Notes under the pieces: model-generated | Database searches by the model: none | What the model was told of the DNA's origin: nothing | The model's input: the letters and a program-made list of their open reading frames with translations, nothing else | Shown: one piece after another, positions 38,724 to 48,890 of the stretch | How positions within the stretch are numbered: the first letter of the stretch is position 1 | Layout: the number at the start of each line of letters is the position of its first letter | Position numbers and translations under genes: made by a program | Assembly: GCF_947498825.1 (NCBI RefSeq) | Contig: NZ_CANMLV010000001.1 | Span: 662,653 to 726,652, forward strand | From: an uncultured Cedecea sp. | Lineage (GTDB): Bacteria > Pseudomonadota > Gammaproteobacteria > Enterobacterales > Enterobacteriaceae | Length of the DNA stretch: 64,000 bases | Reading direction: 5' to 3'

Positions 38724-39722
38724 TTAGTGAGCGTAAATCGCCACCCACATCGGGCCTTGCCCTACGGCATAACGCCCTTTCTCTTCCAGCAAGCCTTGCT
38801 CTTGAGAGATACCATAAACAGCAACATGGTGAGATTTCTGTCCCACTGCAACCAGATATTTGCCGCTATTATCAATATTAAAGCCACGCGGCTGTGCTTC
38901 GGTTGGCTGATAGCCCACCAGCGACAGCACACTACCATCCTCAGAAACATTATAGATGGTGATAAGGCTTGCAGTACGATCACAGGCATACAGATGACGG
39001 CCATCCGGGGTAATATGAATATCCGCAGCCCAGCGTACATCGTTGAAATCAGGTGGCATCATTTCAACCGTCTGAACACACTCGATAGCGCCGTTTGGAT
39101 CCTTCAATTCCCACGCATTCACGGAACTGTTCAGTTCATTAACGCTGTAGGCATACTGATGATTTGGATGGAAAGCCATATGACGTGGGCCGGCACCTTC
39201 AACAGTCGTCACTTCCGCTGGAGTCTTGGCAACCAAATGTCCGTCATCAGACAGGGTGAACAGACAAATTCTGTCTTGTTTCAGAGCCGGTACCCAGAGG
39301 GTACTGTTATCAGGAGAAATATTGGCTGAGTGACAACCTTCCAGACCATCAACGATATCAACCGTCGCACCTGGTAAACCGTCATTTTCCAGACTGATGA
39401 CCCCAACGTTGCCAGCATTATAAGAGGCGCTGAACAAAAAACGTCCGCTACGGTCGGTCGAAATATGGGTCGGGCTGCCAGGCAGAGGTGCTTCACCGGC
39501 CTCTGTTAGTCTACCGTCATCAGGTGTGATACGGTAAGCTATCACACGAAATTCAGGGCGTACACCCACATACAGGAAGCGCTTATCCGGGCTGACGACC
39601 ATTGGCTGAACCTGACCTGCAACATCCACGACTTGCAGCAGGGTAAGTGAGCCATTGGAGTGAAGTGTCCAGACATGAATCTGCTGGCTTTCCGGGCTGG
39701 CGGTATAGACCGTCTGTTTCAT
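38724..39722 (-). CDS. pgl: 6-phosphogluconolactonase Pgl (YbhE)
   Basis: 332 residues from ATG 39722 ([18 protein letters not shown], as in E. coli); the longer frame adds MEKNKL, which contains the ribosome site. Seven-bladed beta-propeller hydrolysing 6-phosphogluconolactone in the oxidative pentose phosphate pathway. Conserved: [45 protein letters not shown], and [20 protein letters not shown]. Divergent from ybhA. Confidence 0.96.
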   Translation of the reverse strand: MKQTVYTASPESQQIHVWTLHSNGSLTLLQVVDVAGQVQPMVVSPDKRFLYVGVRPEFRVIAYRITPDDGRLTEAGEAPLPGSPTHISTDRSGRFLFSASYNAGNVGVISLENDGLPGATVDIVDGLEGCHSANISPDNSTLWVPALKQDRICLFTLSDDGHLVAKTPAEVTTVEGAGPRHMAFHPNHQYAYSVNELNSSVNAWELKDPNGAIECVQTVEMMPPDFNDVRWAADIHITPDGRHLYACDRTASLITIYNVSEDGSVLSLVGYQPTEAQPRGFNIDNSGKYLVAVGQKSHHVAVYGISQEQGLLEEKGRYAVGQGPMWVAIYAH

Positions 39723-39857
39723 AAGTTTATTCTTCTCCATACATCGTAAGTCATAGTCACAAGATTAGCGCGTTTTAAAGACAGGTAGTCATTTTGCACC
39801 AGGTTGCGAACTGTGTAACATCAGTATCATCTTCTTTAATCATAACAGGAACTTTTA

Positions 39858-40688
39858 ATGCGTTATCACGTAATCGCTCTTGATCTCGACGGTACTCTGC
39901 TGACATCACAGAAAACTATCTTACCAGAATCACTGAAGGCCCTGAGTGACGCTCGCGCCGCAGGCGTCAAAGTTCTTATTGTCACCGGCCGCCATCACGT
40001 TGCTATCCATCCTTTTTATCAGGCTCTGCAACTTGATACACCTGCTATTTGCTGTAATGGCACTTATTTGTATGACTATCAAAATCAGCAAGTGCTGGCT
40101 TCTGATCCGGTACGCCCACAACAGGCAGATCAACTTATCTCTCTGCTTGAAACTCATCAGATAGAGGGATTAATGTATGTTGATAATGCCATGCTTTATC
40201 CTGAAGATTCCAAAAAAATTCAGGCACATGTCGCCAGAACCAATACCTGGGCACAATTGCTACCTGAGGCACAGCGTCCTGTGTTTAAAAGTGTTCCGTC
40301 TTTGCGCCAGTCAGCAACCGAAGCTGCAGCTATCTGGAAGTTTGCTTTGATAGACTCTGATGTACCCAAGCTGCGCCAGTTTACTGAAACAGTAGAGTCC
40401 ACTCTGGGATTAACCTGTGAGTTTTCATGGCATGACCAGGTGGATGTCACCCAGCGAGGTAACAGCAAAGGGGCTCGTCTGGCACAATGGGTGGCACAAC
40501 AGGGACTGACGATGGACCAAGTTATCGCCTTTGGTGATAATGACAATGATCTGAGTATGCTGGAAACCGCAGGGCTGGGGGTGGCAATGGGCAATGCAGC
40601 TGACGCCATCAAGGCCCGAGCCAAACTGACTATCGGCAGTAATGAGCAGCCGAGCATTGCCGAGACGCTCTATCGCTATGTCCTCTGA
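39858..40688 (+). CDS. ybhA: HAD-family phosphatase YbhA (pyridoxal phosphate phosphatase type)
   Basis: 276 residues. HAD type IIB/Cof subfamily: motif I ALDLDGTLL, motif II VTGR, Lys in RGNSKGARL, and motif IV AFGDNDNDLSML. E. coli YbhA dephosphorylates pyridoxal phosphate and several sugar phosphates. Ends directly against the modC stop codon (convergent). Confidence 0.93.
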   Translation: MRYHVIALDLDGTLLTSQKTILPESLKALSDARAAGVKVLIVTGRHHVAIHPFYQALQLDTPAICCNGTYLYDYQNQQVLASDPVRPQQADQLISLLETHQIEGLMYVDNAMLYPEDSKKIQAHVARTNTWAQLLPEAQRPVFKSVPSLRQSATEAAAIWKFALIDSDVPKLRQFTETVESTLGLTCEFSWHDQVDVTQRGNSKGARLAQWVAQQGLTMDQVIAFGDNDNDLSMLETAGLGVAMGNAADAIKARAKLTIGSNEQPSIAETLYRYVL

Positions 40689-41747
40689 TCAGGTCATAAT
40701 TGCGACGCTTTTTATTTGAGCATACAGCCAGAGTCCGGGTTTGACAGCCAGTTCATCCCGGGCCCACGGGCTGATTTTGGCCCACAGAATACGCGGCCCT
40801 ACTTCCAGTTTCACATCCACCTGCCCTTTTTCATCCAGACATTCGGCCACCCTAACCCGCAACACATTTCGGATACTGCTTTTTACCGGTGGCTCCAAGG
40901 CTAATGAAATATCTGACGCCTTGATACGAATACGCAGCGCAGTGCGTGGGGGTTTATCCAGCTTATTCACCCACAGATGCTGACCATCCAGTGCCAGCGC
41001 CGTCATAGCGTAATGAGGATGATGTTCCACTACCTGAACATTGAGTATGCTGCTTTGTTGCTCCTGGGGTAACCAGGGACGCATAACACTGCTGCTCCAG
41101 ACGTCTTCCAGGTCACCGAAAGCCTTTACATTACCACCATCGAGGATCAGGACCTTGTCCGCCAGATGCAGAATTTCCTCTAGCGAGTGGCTGACATAGA
41201 GCACAGGAATATTAATTTCACGCGCCAGACGCTGAAGGTAAGGAATTAATTCCCGTTTACGCGGAATATCGAGCGACGCCAGAGGTTCATCCAGCAGCAT
41301 TAACTCCGGTGCTGTCAGCAATGAGCGACCAATCGCAACACGTTGCTTTTCCCCTCCGGACAGGCTGGACGGAAAGCGATCGAGTAGCTCACTAATTCCC
41401 AGTAATTCGACTAATTTATCGAATTTTCCCGCCATACTTTTTGCCATGCCATATTTCAGATTGCCACGCACCCGATAATGGGGAAACAGGCGCGCATCCT
41501 GAAAGACATAACCAATACGGCGCTTTTCAGGTGCCAGATAAAATGATTTTTCAGCATCCATCAGCACGCGATCGTTAAGCACAATACGCCCCGATTCCGG
41601 ACGCGTTAACCCACTGATAGCATTAATCAATGAGGTCTTTCCTGCACCAGACACACCAAAAATAGCGGTGATCCCCTTACCGGGTAACTCTTCATCCAAG
41701 TACAAACGGTGATTACCCAAAGTCTGGGTAAAATTCAGCATCAGCAT
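40689..41747 (-). CDS. modC: Molybdate ABC transporter ATPase ModC
   Basis: 352 residues. Walker [11 protein letters not shown], signature [16 protein letters not shown], Walker [13 protein letters not shown]. The C-terminal Mop/OB-type regulatory domain (~290-352) binds molybdate. Three bases after modB. Supplies molybdate for the cofactor made by moaABCDE in this window. Confidence 0.97.
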   Translation of the reverse strand: MLMLNFTQTLGNHRLYLDEELPGKGITAIFGVSGAGKTSLINAISGLTRPESGRIVLNDRVLMDAEKSFYLAPEKRRIGYVFQDARLFPHYRVRGNLKYGMAKSMAGKFDKLVELLGISELLDRFPSSLSGGEKQRVAIGRSLLTAPELMLLDEPLASLDIPRKRELIPYLQRLAREINIPVLYVSHSLEEILHLADKVLILDGGNVKAFGDLEDVWSSSVMRPWLPQEQQSSILNVQVVEHHPHYAMTALALDGQHLWVNKLDKPPRTALRIRIKASDISLALEPPVKSSIRNVLRVRVAECLDEKGQVDVKLEVGPRILWAKISPWARDELAVKPGLWLYAQIKSVAIMT

Positions 41748-41750
41748 CGG

Positions 41751-42440
41751 TTATCCTCCCAGACGCTTACGGCTGATACGGGCCAGCCATTCAGCAACCA
41801 GCAATGAAATCATCGCCAGCCCGATCGCTATCACGCACAAACGCCAGGCTGCCTGTTCCCCCCCCGGGGTTTGAATCAGAGTATACATTGCAGAAGGCAA
41901 AGTGCGTGTTTCCCCTGGAATGTTTGAAACAAAGGTAATCGTCGCGCCAAATTCACCCAGTGAGCGCGCGAAAGCCAGCACGGTACCGGCAATAATACCG
42001 GGTAATGTTAGCGGCAGTGTAATGGTCAGAAAAACACGCCAGCGTCCCGCACCTAACGTACGTGCAGCTTGTTCCAGACGTAAATCAACGCCTTCCAACG
42101 CCAGACGGATTGCACGCACCATCAGGGGAAATGACATGACAGACGCAGCCAGTACCGCGCCGCGCCAGTTAAACGCAAAAGTAATACCAAACCAGTCATA
42201 AAACCAGGCACCAATCACCCCACGGCGCCCGAATCCAACTAGCAGTAAATAACCGACCACCACAGGGGGCAGTACTAACGGGAGATGGATAAGGCTATCC
42301 AGCAGCGCTTTGCCCGGAAACTGACAACGCACCAGGATCCAGGCAACGAAGATCCCTAAGGGAAGGCTAAACAGCACCGCAACGGATGAGACTTTAAGGC
42401 TGAGTAGTACGGCTTGCCACTCGGGATCTGTCAGTATCAT
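41751..42440 (-). CDS. modB: Molybdate ABC transporter permease ModB
   Basis: 229 residues, same as E. coli. Five to six membrane segments and the EAA-type loop AARTLGAGRWRVFLTITLPLTLPGIIAG. Its ATG overlaps the modA stop by one base. Confidence 0.97.
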   Translation of the reverse strand: MILTDPEWQAVLLSLKVSSVAVLFSLPLGIFVAWILVRCQFPGKALLDSLIHLPLVLPPVVVGYLLLVGFGRRGVIGAWFYDWFGITFAFNWRGAVLAASVMSFPLMVRAIRLALEGVDLRLEQAARTLGAGRWRVFLTITLPLTLPGIIAGTVLAFARSLGEFGATITFVSNIPGETRTLPSAMYTLIQTPGGEQAAWRLCVIAIGLAMISLLVAEWLARISRKRLGG

Positions 42441-43213
42441 TATTGAGTTGTAAATCCATATTGTTGAAAGACTTTAGCGGCTTCTGGTCCCTGCAAATAT
42501 TTATAGAATGCGGAAACAACCGGCGTTTCATGACCTTGTACAATCGCAATGGGATATTCAACCTTCTGGTGGGTATCCGCCGGGAATACAGCGACAACTT
42601 TTACCCCTTTGCTAGCAACAGCATCAGAACCATAAACAATACCGAGTGGCGCTTCGTCGCGTTCGACCAACGCCAGGGCACTGCGAACATCTTCTGCTGG
42701 CGCTAATTTACCGGACAAGGTATCCCATGCTCCCAGTTTTTGCAGTGATTCTTTAGCATAGATGCCCGCTGGCACATGGTCAGGATCACCCACCGCCAGA
42801 CGACCACCATCAAGCAATTTCAGCCAGTCGGTTTGTGCATTTATCGTGATATCACCCTGCTTGCTCGCTTTGGGCGCAACCAGCACCAAGGTATTTTCCA
42901 GCAGATTGCTACGCGTATCCGGCTGAATACTGTCTTTAGAAACAGCATAGTCCATCCACTTCTGATCGGCTGAAATAAATAAGTCGGCGGGTGCACCTGC
43001 TTCAATTTGTCGTGCCAGAGTAGAAGAAGAGGCAAAAGAGGAGACAACATCAACCTTATGTTCTTTGTTGTATTGCATGGCAATATCTTGTAGGGCATTA
43101 GTTAATGATGCGGCAGCAAATACCGTGACTTTATTGCTGTCTGCGAACGCCTGCCCCACCAGACTAACGGATAGTGCAGTACCCAGTACCAGCCGAATCC
43201 AACCCTTGTTCAT
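42440..43213 (-). CDS. modA: Periplasmic molybdate-binding protein ModA
   Basis: 257 residues with signal peptide (cleavage near AFA-DSN). VFAAASLTNALQDI and SSFASSSTLARQIEAGAPADLFIS supply the oxyanion-binding serines; DPDHVPAGIYAKESLQ and GIVYGSDA follow. First gene of modABC, preceded by a ModE box. Confidence 0.97.
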   Translation of the reverse strand: MNKGWIRLVLGTALSVSLVGQAFADSNKVTVFAAASLTNALQDIAMQYNKEHKVDVVSSFASSSTLARQIEAGAPADLFISADQKWMDYAVSKDSIQPDTRSNLLENTLVLVAPKASKQGDITINAQTDWLKLLDGGRLAVGDPDHVPAGIYAKESLQKLGAWDTLSGKLAPAEDVRSALALVERDEAPLGIVYGSDAVASKGVKVVAVFPADTHQKVEYPIAIVQGHETPVVSAFYKYLQGPEAAKVFQQYGFTTQ

Positions 43214-43232
43214 CGTTTATCTCCGTTCATTT

Positions 43233-43256
43233 CGTTATGTATTTTAAAATATAACG
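43233..43256 (-). promoter_or_regulatory. ModE operator upstream of modA
   Basis: Minus strand: CGTTATAT-TTTAAAA-TACATAACG. Both half-sites are identical to those of the E. coli modA operator (CGTTATAT...TACATAACG). It lies 20-43 bases before the modA ATG, consistent with ModE-molybdate repression. Confidence 0.92.
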
Positions 43257-43433
43257 ACTATTGACGTAAATATACAAACATTATCGACCAGAATATTTTG
43301 CACTTTAGCCAATTAAGCAAGAGAACAGACATCAAAGCCTGGAAGAAAACTCACGATCCGGTTTAACGGTCTGAATTGAGCAGTACCACCTTGAGTGGTA
43401 CGCCAGAGCATAGCAATCAGGGTCCTGTAACAA

Positions 43434-43564
43434 CATATCCCCATCATACTTCAAGCTGCCTGGATATTGCCGCAGTAAGGGCTGCCGAATCACAGAGCTT
43501 GTCTATGCTCATCGCCTGTTGAAGCTTTATGTCTGAGAGCCACTCGAATTATTTTGGAGATAAT
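43434..43564. repeat. Dispersed intergenic repeat, copy E
   Basis: Left end CCCATCATACTTCAAGCTGC, right end CTCGAATTATTTTGGAGATA, core GCCGAATCACAGAG...TATGCTCATCGCC. It abuts the stop codon of the IclR gene, at the boundary of the inserted TRAP cluster. Confidence 0.75.
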
Positions 43565-44329
43565 CTAGTGATTAAAGAGCGCTAATTCGATTTTGTCTGT
43601 CGCGTTTTTTATTTGTGCAGCCAAATTTTCGGGGCCGATAGCATTAAGACGAGGCGTTAGTGTTGAAATACTCACCACATAAGCAGGCACGCCACTATTA
43701 TCAAAAACAGGTACAGCAGTACACGAAATACCGCGCTCATTTTCTTCGTTATCGACTGCAAAGCCTTGTTCACGTATATGTTGCATCTCTTGTAAAAAAT
43801 GCGTTTTATCTGTAATTGTCGTCGGCGTTAATTGACGAATAATACAGGTATTACGCAACCAATAATTCTCCTGATCCTGAAGTGTTGAGAAGGCTAAAAA
43901 AACTTTACCGGCTGCGGTGCAATACATTTCACCATACATGCCCACATAAGTATGGGTGCGAAACGATGAAAACTGCGGTTCAAGTTTATCGCGGAAGACA
44001 ATCTTATCGCCTTCGCGAGACAGAAGATTAATGGTTTCATTAACCTCATCCATCAGCGAGATCAGTGATGCACGTGCAACGCTTATTAATTCAGAATTTA
44101 ATGCACCATGACCCACATGAAGCATTTTTAACGTCAAACGATATGCCCGAGTGGAAGGATACTGTGCTACATATCCCATTGATTCAAGCGTCGACAAAAT
44201 ACGGTGTGCAGTGGTTTTATTCAATCCCGTTTGGCGAACAATTTCATGCAGTTGAGCACCATTCGGATATTGACTAATAAACTCCAGAATGTTTATTGAT
44301 TTAATCAGCGATTTTAATTGTTCACTCAT
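43565..44329 (-). CDS. IclR-family transcriptional regulator of the TRAP/YiaK cluster
   Basis: 254 residues; GAGG before ATG. The N-terminal winged helix (LHEIVRQTGLNKTTAHRILSTLESMGY, ~28-55) and IclR effector domain (GEMYCTAAGKVFLAF, DNEENERGISCTAVPVFD) are clear. Last gene in the direction of transcription, after the YiaL-like gene and separated by a partial repeat copy. By analogy with YiaJ it likely represses the cluster. Confidence 0.88.
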   Translation of the reverse strand: MSEQLKSLIKSINILEFISQYPNGAQLHEIVRQTGLNKTTAHRILSTLESMGYVAQYPSTRAYRLTLKMLHVGHGALNSELISVARASLISLMDEVNETINLLSREGDKIVFRDKLEPQFSSFRTHTYVGMYGEMYCTAAGKVFLAFSTLQDQENYWLRNTCIIRQLTPTTITDKTHFLQEMQHIREQGFAVDNEENERGISCTAVPVFDNSGVPAYVVSISTLTPRLNAIGPENLAAQIKNATDKIELALFNH

Positions 44330-44419
44330 TATTTTTCCTCAGATAACACGCCGCATTACTTCAAATTTTTATCACAATGATACTCGTTCTACGCAAAAGC
44401 TGCTCTTCAAACATCCTCA

Positions 44420-44460
44420 TCACGACAACCTCAAGGCAAATTGAAGTATAACGGGTATCA
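44420..44460. repeat. Dispersed intergenic repeat, partial copy F
   Basis: CCTCAAGGCAAATTGAAGTA TAACGGGTAT is one diverged terminus of the repeat, between the YiaL-like gene and the IclR gene. Confidence 0.5.
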
Positions 44461-44503
44461 CTTTTTCCATAGCCCTTCTCCCATTTCAGCCTGAGGCACC
44501 AGG

Positions 44504-45028
44504 TTATGATACTTCCTCAAACAGGGAGTAATGCAGTTTAACCACCAGCTTTTTAACCGATTCGGGTTTCGTGACCTGAATATTAGTCGCGTGAATGAAC
44601 GACGGTGGGAAAAAATAAAAAGCCCCGGGTTTGGCGATAAACAAATTCAGTTCATCTGATTTTGCCTGATAGTACAAAATATCCCGTTCAGGTAAATATT
44701 CACCATCAGGTACAAATTGGCCTTCATCTAAGCACCATGCCATACGTTCTTGCCCACTCAGGACAATTTGTAGATCGCAAAAATGAGTATGAATTTCTGG
44801 TTTCTGTAAAGAGGCATCCGTCGTGTCATAGTGAAGAATAACAAACCAAGCCTGTTTTTCGGGTAAAAAAGGTAGGGTATAACGGCCAGGTGATAACGTG
44901 CTAAGAGGCTGTGCAATTATCCAATCCAATAGACGACGGATCAGGGGAGGATAATGTAAGCACGGCGGATACTGCTGAGATATTCCTTCATGTGTCGGCA
45001 AGGCTGTCATTATTTTTCCAGTCAGCAT
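44504..45028 (-). CDS. YhcH/YjgK/YiaL-family protein
   Basis: 174 residues from ATG 45028 (AGGAG five bases upstream); the longer frame back to 45085 runs through this ribosome site. The cupin-like YiaL family (DUF386) is recognised by PEIHTHFCDLQIVLSGQERM, the DILYYQAKSDE strand, PGAFYFFPPSFIHATNI and KKLVVKLHY. Members act on sugar acids, possibly as isomerases or epimerases. Accompanies the TRAP genes and YiaK homologue, as yiaL does in E. coli, but at the end rather than second. Confidence 0.85.
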   Translation of the reverse strand: MLTGKIMTALPTHEGISQQYPPCLHYPPLIRRLLDWIIAQPLSTLSPGRYTLPFLPEKQAWFVILHYDTTDASLQKPEIHTHFCDLQIVLSGQERMAWCLDEGQFVPDGEYLPERDILYYQAKSDELNLFIAKPGAFYFFPPSFIHATNIQVTKPESVKKLVVKLHYSLFEEVS

Positions 45029-45102
45029 GGTGACTCCTGTTTTCGCTCTGTTCCCGACTGATACCTTGCCAGCTCTGGCTGGCAACGTATCAGATTTTAG
45101 CG

Positions 45103-46080
45103 TTATTTTTGTGTGGCTAATATCTCGGTAATGATGCTGTCACCATTTTCATCTGTGAACGTTTTCCAGACAGGTTTAGCCTTTGCCTGGAATGCCTGGG
45201 CATTCACGTCACGATTAACCTTCATACCGTCTTTTTCCAATGTAGCTATCATTTCATCTTCTTTCTGCATGCTCATAATGCGTTGAAGATCAATGGCTTC
45301 TTTGGCAACATCAGCGATGATTTTTTGTTGCTCTGGTGTCAATTTATTGAATTTTTTCAGGTTCATAGCTATGACCAACGGGGAGTACGCATGCTGGGAC
45401 AGACTGAGGTATTTCTGAACTTCAAATAGCTTAAATGACAGCGTTATACTGACAGGGTGGTCCTGTGCATCCACAACGCCCGATTCTAATGCGGTATACA
45501 GTTCTGAAACAGGGATCTGCTGTGGGTTAGCGCCCATAAGCTGAAACATGTCATTCAGTGCTTTAGCGTTATTCACCCGCATCTGTAATCCTTTCAGATC
45601 TTCAGGTTCTTTAATCGGGCGTTTTGAATTAGTGATATTACGAAAACCATTTTCAGGATATCCCAACCCTTTTGCGCCATATTTTTCCATTTGTTTAAGC
45701 ACATCCTGACCCGGTTTACCATCAAGTGCTAAATAAGCACTTTCACGAGTAGGGAAAATATAGGGCAGTTCAAACGCGGCAGCATCCGGAACTAAACCGG
45801 ACCAGTTATTAAGTCCCACCATCGAAATATCGACAATGCCAGAACGTGTACCGTCAATCATCTGTTTATCACTGCCAAGCTGCCCTTGTGGGAAAAGGTT
45901 GACGATAACCTCTCCATTAGTGCGCGCCTCAACCTCTTTTTTGAAATGCTTGGCGAGATCTTGTTGAAGATCTGACTCTGGTGCCGCATGTGCAAATTTC
46001 AATGTCACAGCGGCAGATACAGGTAAAGAGCAGAGTGAAAATGCGGTCAACAAACTAGCTATTGTTATTAATTTTTTCAT
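45103..46080 (-). CDS. TRAP transporter substrate-binding protein (DctP/YiaO-like)
   Basis: 325 residues with signal peptide (MKKLITIASLLTAFSLCSLPVSAA). DctP fold: LKFAHAAPESDLQQDLAKHF, LFPQGQLGSDKQMIDGTRSG, the carboxylate-binding Arg in LKGLQMRVNNAKA, and QDHPVSITLSFKLFEVQKYLS. Captures an organic acid, probably a sugar acid such as 2,3-diketogulonate (by context). A GTG three bases earlier is an alternative start. Confidence 0.9.
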   Translation of the reverse strand: MKKLITIASLLTAFSLCSLPVSAAVTLKFAHAAPESDLQQDLAKHFKKEVEARTNGEVIVNLFPQGQLGSDKQMIDGTRSGIVDISMVGLNNWSGLVPDAAAFELPYIFPTRESAYLALDGKPGQDVLKQMEKYGAKGLGYPENGFRNITNSKRPIKEPEDLKGLQMRVNNAKALNDMFQLMGANPQQIPVSELYTALESGVVDAQDHPVSITLSFKLFEVQKYLSLSQHAYSPLVIAMNLKKFNKLTPEQQKIIADVAKEAIDLQRIMSMQKEDEMIATLEKDGMKVNRDVNAQAFQAKAKPVWKTFTDENGDSIITEILATQK

Positions 46081-46098
46081 CACGTAATTACTCCAATA

Positions 46099-47379
46099 TT
46101 AGCCAATAACGAATTGCATCGGGAAAATAATGATTTGGGGAAATATCACGAATAAAATGAGCAATAAACAGTACGCAAAAATAAAGGGTAGAGCACCACG
46201 TGTCGCTTGTGACATCGGCGCATTTGCTACACCACAAACAACATTCAGCACAGTACCAACAGGAGGAACAATTAAGCTGATAGAGCAGTTAATAATAAAC
46301 ATTAAACCAAAGTAGACCGGATCAATACCCGCAATATTAATGACGGGCATTAATAGTGGAACAAGAATCAAGACCATCGGACTTAAATCCATTACCATAC
46401 CAATCATAAAAACAAGCAACATAATAACGGCCATCAGCAAACGTGGACTGTCAATCAAAGGCTCTAATAGTCCGGCTAGTTGCTGTGGTAGTTGTGCAAT
46501 GGTAATCAACCAGGCGGCCACCATGGCACATCCCACTAAAAACATAACCATTGCCGTTGCGCGACCCGCGGTCAGTAGCACATGGTAAAATTTGCGTAGA
46601 TTTAACTCACGATAAACAACTGTGGAAATAAAGATGGCGTAAACTGCTGCAACAACCGCGGCTTCCGTCGGGGTAAATATCCCGAAACGGATCCCACCGA
46701 CAATAATAATCGGCAGCATCAATGCCCACAGGCCATCACGCAGCGCTGCACGCTTCTCTTCCTTGGTTGCCTTATCTTTAACCGGGAGCGATTCTTTCCT
46801 GACGATAACACTCCAGACAATCGTTAAAGTAATGCCCATTAGCAGACCGGGAACAATGCCGCCTAAGAACAGGTTTTTAATCGAAATCCCGCCTGCTACA
46901 CCGATTAAGATTAACGGTAAAGAAGGCGGGATCACAGCTGCAATAATCCCCCCGGATGCCAGCAACCCCATTGATGACGACTCAGGGTATTTCTCGGCTT
47001 TCATCATAGGATACAAAATACTGACTAATGCTGCGGCATCCGCAACGGCCGATCCTGAGAGTCCCGCAAGTAATATTGAGGTCATAATGGCAACATAGCC
47101 TAATCCGCCTTTTCGGTGACCAACATAGCAGCTGGCAAGGCGAACAATGCGTGTCGATAATCCACCTGCTGACATCACTTCTCCGGCAATTAAAAAGAAG
47201 GGAATAGCAAGTAATGCAAAATTATCCACACCATTAATCAATGACTGGGCTAAAATATCTGCACTAAAAACATCTAAATGAAACATCAGTGCAATCGCTG
47301 ATAGCAATAATGCAAATGAAACCGGCAGGCGTAGCAAAATGCCAATAATCAAAACGCTAAGAAAGATAAATAACGTCAT
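46099..47379 (-). CDS. TRAP transporter large membrane subunit (DctM/YiaN-like)
   Basis: 426 residues, AAGGAG before ATG. About 12 hydrophobic segments; IPFFLIAGEVMSAGGLSTRIVRLA, GLSGSAVADAAALVSILYPMM and TPTEAAVVAAVYA are characteristic of DctM. Couples sodium flux to import of the substrate delivered by the DctP-like protein. Confidence 0.93.
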   Translation of the reverse strand: MTLFIFLSVLIIGILLRLPVSFALLLSAIALMFHLDVFSADILAQSLINGVDNFALLAIPFFLIAGEVMSAGGLSTRIVRLASCYVGHRKGGLGYVAIMTSILLAGLSGSAVADAAALVSILYPMMKAEKYPESSSMGLLASGGIIAAVIPPSLPLILIGVAGGISIKNLFLGGIVPGLLMGITLTIVWSVIVRKESLPVKDKATKEEKRAALRDGLWALMLPIIIVGGIRFGIFTPTEAAVVAAVYAIFISTVVYRELNLRKFYHVLLTAGRATAMVMFLVGCAMVAAWLITIAQLPQQLAGLLEPLIDSPRLLMAVIMLLVFMIGMVMDLSPMVLILVPLLMPVINIAGIDPVYFGLMFIINCSISLIVPPVGTVLNVVCGVANAPMSQATRGALPFIFAYCLLLILFVIFPQIIIFPMQFVIG

Positions 47380-47392
47380 GCTGGTCTCCTTA

Positions 47393-47863
47393 TTATTTTT
47401 CTAATAGCCAGTCGGGAAAGAAAATACGAATAAATGATAAAATAATCATTAATCCGCCAGATATTGTTCCCGCTAAATAAAATAATCCAGAAGGTAGGCC
47501 CGTAATTTGTGAAATATCATCCCAGTTTTGAAGCATTTGCTCATAGGAACCAATAAATAGCATTGAAACGCATACCAGAATAATTGCCCAACAAACGCGA
47601 CGCAGAAAAGGAACTAAACGTGGCATTAAACGATCGGTAAATTCGGTAACTGCCAAATGTTCATCACGTTTAAGTACAACAACCGCGCCCAGCATGACGA
47701 CCCAGACTAATCCAAGACGGGAAATCTCAACGGACTCTCGTAATCCTGAAGAAAAACCGTAGCGCATAACGACGTTGGAAAAGACCAGTATCACCATTAT
47801 TACAAGAATCAATGCAATGACAGCATCGATTATGTTCCATAATCCCCTGATAATTGCCTGCAT
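47393..47863 (-). CDS. TRAP transporter small membrane subunit (DctQ/YiaM-like)
   Basis: 156 residues with four membrane segments; NVVMRYGFSSGLRESVEISRLGLVWVVMLGAVV and the following KRDEHLAV motif are DctQ hallmarks. Thirteen bases before the large-subunit gene. Confidence 0.92.
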   Translation of the reverse strand: MQAIIRGLWNIIDAVIALILVIMVILVFSNVVMRYGFSSGLRESVEISRLGLVWVVMLGAVVVLKRDEHLAVTEFTDRLMPRLVPFLRRVCWAIILVCVSMLFIGSYEQMLQNWDDISQITGLPSGLFYLAGTISGGLMIILSFIRIFFPDWLLEK

Positions 47864-47888
47864 AATGGATCCTTCTATTCAATAAGGA

Positions 47889-48890
47889 TTAAAGTTGTGT
47901 GATTTGTTGCCAGATACCATCATTAATTTCGATGCCACCTTGTGCCTGATGCTTCTCAATAAAGGCCTGTATTTCAGAACCAGCAATCATCACTCGACCA
48001 CTTTCTGCTGGTTCAGAGGCCATTACATAATCACGAATACGCTGCATTTCTTGTGCAAATACATCCGCACTCATTGTTTTGTTAACATCAATGGCAATTA
48101 AGAATTGAGATACACCAAATTCCGCTTTGCGATCCTCCGTTAATGCAGGTACGGAATAACCGCCGCTTACTGCGGTAAGTAACATATCGAGGATGACAGA
48201 CATCGATGAGCCTTTCCAAAATCCCATCGGCAGTAGTCGTTTATTCTTCCAGAGTAAATGGGGATCGGTGGTTAAATTACCGGCATCATCAAAGCCACCA
48301 ACAACAGGAAGTTCTTTATCTGCCAGTACATAATTCTGTAGCTGCCCATAGGAATACTGACTCATAGAGCAATCCACCAGCATGGGGGGATTTCCAGGCA
48401 TGGACAGGATCAGAGGATTAGAGCCAATCCGATGATCTTTCCCTCCCCATGCAGGCATGACTGCGACAGAGTTCGTCGAGGCTATCCCTGCAAACCCTTG
48501 ACGAGCCATTTTTAATACATATGCCCCGCCCCGCATCCAGTGATTTGAGTTGCGCATAGCGACCATACCAATACCCGATTCTTGCGCCAACGCCATCGCT
48601 CGCTCGGCACAAATAAGTCCGTTTAATACGCCCGGGCCAAAATGACAATCCCACTGTTCTAATGCACCAAATTGTTGGATGCATTCAGGTTCAGCATTGA
48701 GTTGAATATGCCCTTGATCAACTTGTTCAATAAAAACAGGGAAACGATTGATGCCGTGAGAATAAGTACCTTCATTGGCCATTTCAACAAAGCCAGAGGC
48801 TAATTGTTCCGCGCGCTGTTTATTCATCCCACGTTTTAATAAAATACGCTGATATTCGTTTTGTAATGAACCTAAACTGACTAATGGCAT
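47889..48890 (-). CDS. 2,3-diketo-L-gulonate reductase-type oxidoreductase (YiaK-like)
   Basis: 333 residues, GGAG before ATG. Malate/L-lactate/ureidoglycolate dehydrogenase (Ldh2) family; follows YiaK throughout: EGTYSHGINRFPVFIEQ with catalytic His, RNSNHWMRGGAYVLKMA, NSVAVMPAWGGKDHRIGSNPL, FDDAGNLT, and LPMGFWKGSSMSVILDML. NAD(P)H-dependent reduction of a 2-keto sugar acid. First gene of the cluster. Confidence 0.9.
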   Translation of the reverse strand: MPLVSLGSLQNEYQRILLKRGMNKQRAEQLASGFVEMANEGTYSHGINRFPVFIEQVDQGHIQLNAEPECIQQFGALEQWDCHFGPGVLNGLICAERAMALAQESGIGMVAMRNSNHWMRGGAYVLKMARQGFAGIASTNSVAVMPAWGGKDHRIGSNPLILSMPGNPPMLVDCSMSQYSYGQLQNYVLADKELPVVGGFDDAGNLTTDPHLLWKNKRLLPMGFWKGSSMSVILDMLLTAVSGGYSVPALTEDRKAEFGVSQFLIAIDVNKTMSADVFAQEMQRIRDYVMASEPAESGRVMIAGSEIQAFIEKHQAQGGIEINDGIWQQITQL

